Part shown: positions 5,653-7,263 of the stretch, piece after piece | Layout: each line of letters begins with the position of its first letter | Position numbering within the stretch: position 1 is the first letter of the stretch | Assembly (NCBI GenBank): GCA_018065965.1 | Contig: JAGHSH010000074.1 | Location: 1-7,263, forward strand | Reading direction: 5' to 3' | Length of the DNA stretch: 7,263 bases | From: Candidatus Apopatocola equi | GTDB taxonomy: Bacteria; Bacillota; Clostridia; Oscillospirales; Oscillospiraceae | Notes under the pieces: model-generated | Databases searched by the model: none | What the model was told of the DNA's origin: nothing | Seen by the model: only the letters and a program-made list of their open reading frames with translations | Translations under genes and position numbers: made by a program

Positions 5653-6210
5653 ATGGCTAACAAAATCGGGCCGCTGATCCGGGAAGCCCGCACGGCTGCG
5701 GGTCTGACGCAGGAGCAGCTGGCAAGGAAGATCAAGGGTCTGGAGGCCGCTGAGATCAGCAAGGCCGAGCGCGGCGAACTGGAGCTGACGCAGGCTGTGC
5801 TCCGGGAGATCGCCCGCGCCACAGGTGTGACCCAGAGCTCTCTGATCAACGCCGCAAAGGAATCCACCTATAAATCCGCGAAGGCCGCCCCCAAGACAGT
5901 CGCCAAGACCACTGCTGCCAAGACAGCCGCCAAAAAGGCCGACGCCGGGGAAGTGAAGCTCACCGCCACGGAAAAGAAGCTGGTAGAGCTCTACCGCGCC
6001 GCCGATACCGAGACGAAAAAGACTGCCATGGGCATCCTCAAGGGGGAGCCGCTGGAGCTCTCCACCATTCTCTCCTCCCTGCTGAGCAAGACCTCCGATT
6101 CCTCCGGCAAGGAAGGTCTGCTGGGTTCTCTTCTGGGCGGCGGCAGCAGTTCCTCCTCCGGCGGCGGCGAGCTGCTGGAATCGCTGCTGAGCAGCTTCGG
6201 CAAGAAGTAA
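5653..6210 (+). CDS. XRE-type helix-turn-helix protein with Ala/Lys-rich linker and Gly/Ser-rich tail
   Basis: This 185-residue protein is a probable DNA-binding regulator. Residues about 4-66 form a Cro/CI (XRE) helix-turn-helix, with IREARTAAGLTQEQLARKI (9-27) and the recognition region around AAEISKAERGE (32-42). A basic Ala/Lys/Thr-rich linker follows (75-97, with AKTTAAKTAAKKA at 84-96), reminiscent of histone H1 tails. Next comes a predicted helical segment LTATEKKLVELYRAAD (103-118) and a low-complexity Gly/Ser/Leu tail (135-185). The ATG at 5653 is supported by AAGGGAG 9 nt upstream. The stop is TAA and the asparaginase gene starts 6 bp later, so the two are translationally close. Proteins of this layout are, as far as I recall, common in Oscillospiraceae without an assigned function. 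Autoregulation or control of the adjacent asparaginase is only a guess. Confidence 0.85.
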   Translation: MANKIGPLIREARTAAGLTQEQLARKIKGLEAAEISKAERGELELTQAVLREIARATGVTQSSLINAAKESTYKSAKAAPKTVAKTTAAKTAAKKADAGEVKLTATEKKLVELYRAADTETKKTAMGILKGEPLELSTILSSLLSKTSDSSGKEGLLGSLLGGGSSSSSGGGELLESLLSSFGKK

Positions 6211-6216
6211 AGCGGC

Positions 6217-7227
6217 ATGGCAAAACGCGTCTGCATCATCTATACCGGCGGCACCATCGGCATGGTGCCCAGCGACAAGGGCTATATCCCCGCCCGGCAC
6301 CGCTTTGAGGACGATCTGGCCGCCATTGCCGATCTGCATAAGCCCGGCATGCCGGAGCTGGAGGTCATTCAGTTCGACCCCCTGCTGGATTCCAGCAACA
6401 TGGCCATACCCGAGTGGAACGCCATCGGCCGCACCGTGGCGGAGAATCACCACCGCTTCGACGGCTTTGTGGTGCTCCACGGCACCGACACCATGTCCTA
6501 CTCTGCCTCCGCGCTGAGCTTCATGCTGGAGAACCTCGACAAAAGCGTGGTCTTTACGGGGGCGCAGATCCCCCTCTGTGAGCTGCGCTCCGACGGCGGC
6601 AGCAACATCGTTTCTGCGGTGCTCATCGCTGCAGAGGGCGCCGTGCGGGAGGTCTGCATCTACTTTGACGGTCAGCTCCTGCGGGGCTGCCGCAGTACCA
6701 AGCTCTCCTCCGACCGCTTTGCGGCCTTCACCTCTCCCAACTTCCCGCCGCTGGGGCGGGTGGGCATCAAGATCGAATATGCTCATCCCGACGGAGCGCC
6801 GAAGGTGCGGGGCGCCTTCGCCTTCCATCCTATGGAGCAGGTGAACGTGGGCATCCTCAAGCTCTTTCCCGGCATTCAGCTGGGGCTCTTCGAGCCGATC
6901 ATGACCGAGCGGCTCCGGGGCGTGGTGCTGGAGACCTTCGGGGCGGGCAATGTTCCCAGCTCCAGCAGCGGCGAGCTGATCCCCATCATCCGCAAGGCCT
7001 ACGGCAACGGCTCGCTGATCGTGGTCTGCTCCCAGTGTATGCAGGGCACCGTGACGCTGGGCGCCTACGAGACCAGCAAGGCGCTGAGCGACATCGGCGC
7101 CGTTTCCGGACGGGATATGACCACTGAGGCCGCCATGACCAAGCTCATCTATCTGTTCAGTCTGGGACTGCCCGTTGAGAAAGTACGCACCCTTATGGAG
7201 CAGAATCTCCGGGGCGAGCTCAGCTGA
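6217..7227 (+). CDS. ansA: Type I (cytoplasmic) L-asparaginase
   Basis: This 336-residue enzyme hydrolyses L-asparagine to aspartate and ammonia. The first catalytic Thr lies in YTGGTIGM (9-16, Thr13), the second in HGTDTM (88-93, Thr90 with Asp91), and the catalytic Lys in RSTKLSS (159-165, Lys162). These match the Thr-Thr-Asp-Lys set known for the AnsA/AnsB family. The stretch FTGAQIPLCELRSDGGSN (113-130) is also typical. Length is that of E. coli AnsA, and no signal peptide is present, so the type I cytoplasmic form is favoured over the secreted type II. The start at 6217 lies only 6 bp after the preceding stop and lacks a good ribosome binding site (AGCGGC), so translation is probably coupled to the upstream gene. 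It ends in TGA, just before a hairpin. Glutaminase side activity cannot be excluded. Confidence 0.95.
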   Translation: MAKRVCIIYTGGTIGMVPSDKGYIPARHRFEDDLAAIADLHKPGMPELEVIQFDPLLDSSNMAIPEWNAIGRTVAENHHRFDGFVVLHGTDTMSYSASALSFMLENLDKSVVFTGAQIPLCELRSDGGSNIVSAVLIAAEGAVREVCIYFDGQLLRGCRSTKLSSDRFAAFTSPNFPPLGRVGIKIEYAHPDGAPKVRGAFAFHPMEQVNVGILKLFPGIQLGLFEPIMTERLRGVVLETFGAGNVPSSSSGELIPIIRKAYGNGSLIVVCSQCMQGTVTLGAYETSKALSDIGAVSGRDMTTEAAMTKLIYLFSLGLPVEKVRTLMEQNLRGELS

Positions 7228-7230
7228 AAA

Positions 7231-7263
7231 AAGGCTTCTGCCGCGATCTGCGGCAGAAGCCTT
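7231..7263 (+). terminator. Intrinsic terminator after ansA (cut by window end)
   Basis: AAGGCTTCTGCCGC (7231-7244) pairs perfectly with GCGGCAGAAGCCTT (7250-7263) around GATCT. A run of A precedes the stem, suggesting a U tail just beyond the edge. It starts 4 bp after the ansA stop. Confidence 0.85.

Noticed and set aside
5257..6828. A 523-codon open frame on the minus strand across the radical SAM, HTH and asparaginase genes
   Set aside because: It is antisense to two well-supported genes and overlaps a third in the wrong frame, has no recognisable domain and runs through both divergent promoters; it is a product of the high G+C content.
1..7263. tRNA, rRNA, CRISPR array, insertion sequence or prophage genes
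   Set aside because: No cloverleaf-like stretch, spaced direct-repeat array, transposase or phage protein could be recognised on either strand.

Overview
This looks like a stretch of bacterial chromosome of roughly 60% G+C by eye. Strong AGGAG-type ribosome binding sites, sigma-A-like promoters with 17-bp spacers, a lipoprotein, and ECF-transporter and HTH proteins of a kind common in gut Clostridia all suggest a Gram-positive Clostridia (Oscillospiraceae-like) genome. That placement is inference; no rRNA or marker gene is present.

Layout. Positions 1-2402 (minus strand) hold a cobalt energy-coupling-factor transporter operon transcribed leftwards: a fused CbiM-CbiN(PDGLE) substrate component, CbiQ, and the first 152 codons of the CbiO ATPase, which runs off the left edge. 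A 346-bp divergent control region follows (2403-2748). Positions 2749-4314 (plus strand) hold a GNAT acetyltransferase and, 12 bp later, a parallel beta-helix lipoprotein. A repeat element and a strong bidirectional terminator separate these from a convergent radical SAM/SPASM gene (5492-4479, minus). That gene is divergent from an XRE-type DNA-binding protein and a type I asparaginase (5653-7227, plus), which end at a hairpin cut by the right edge.

The main observation is that two otherwise intact genes on opposite strands are each interrupted by one in-frame TAG. In the CbiMN fusion, codon 190 is TAG exactly where the family carries Gln (Met-[Gln]-Pro-Ile-His-Leu-Ala-Ile-Gly). In the beta-helix lipoprotein, codon 182 is TAG in the middle of the helix. 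Both reading frames continue without further damage for 162 and 161 codons to a TGA stop. All seven complete genes end in TGA or TAA once the TAGs are read through, and none uses TAG. This is compatible with TAG being read as an amino acid, most simply glutamine (CAG to TAG), by reassignment or an amber suppressor. Two recent nonsense mutations or assembly errors remain possible, and the window alone cannot decide.

Working together: CbiMN is the metal-binding membrane component, CbiQ the coupling component and CbiO the ATPase, together importing Co2+ probably for cobalamin synthesis. The remaining genes form small separate units with no evident link to cobalt.
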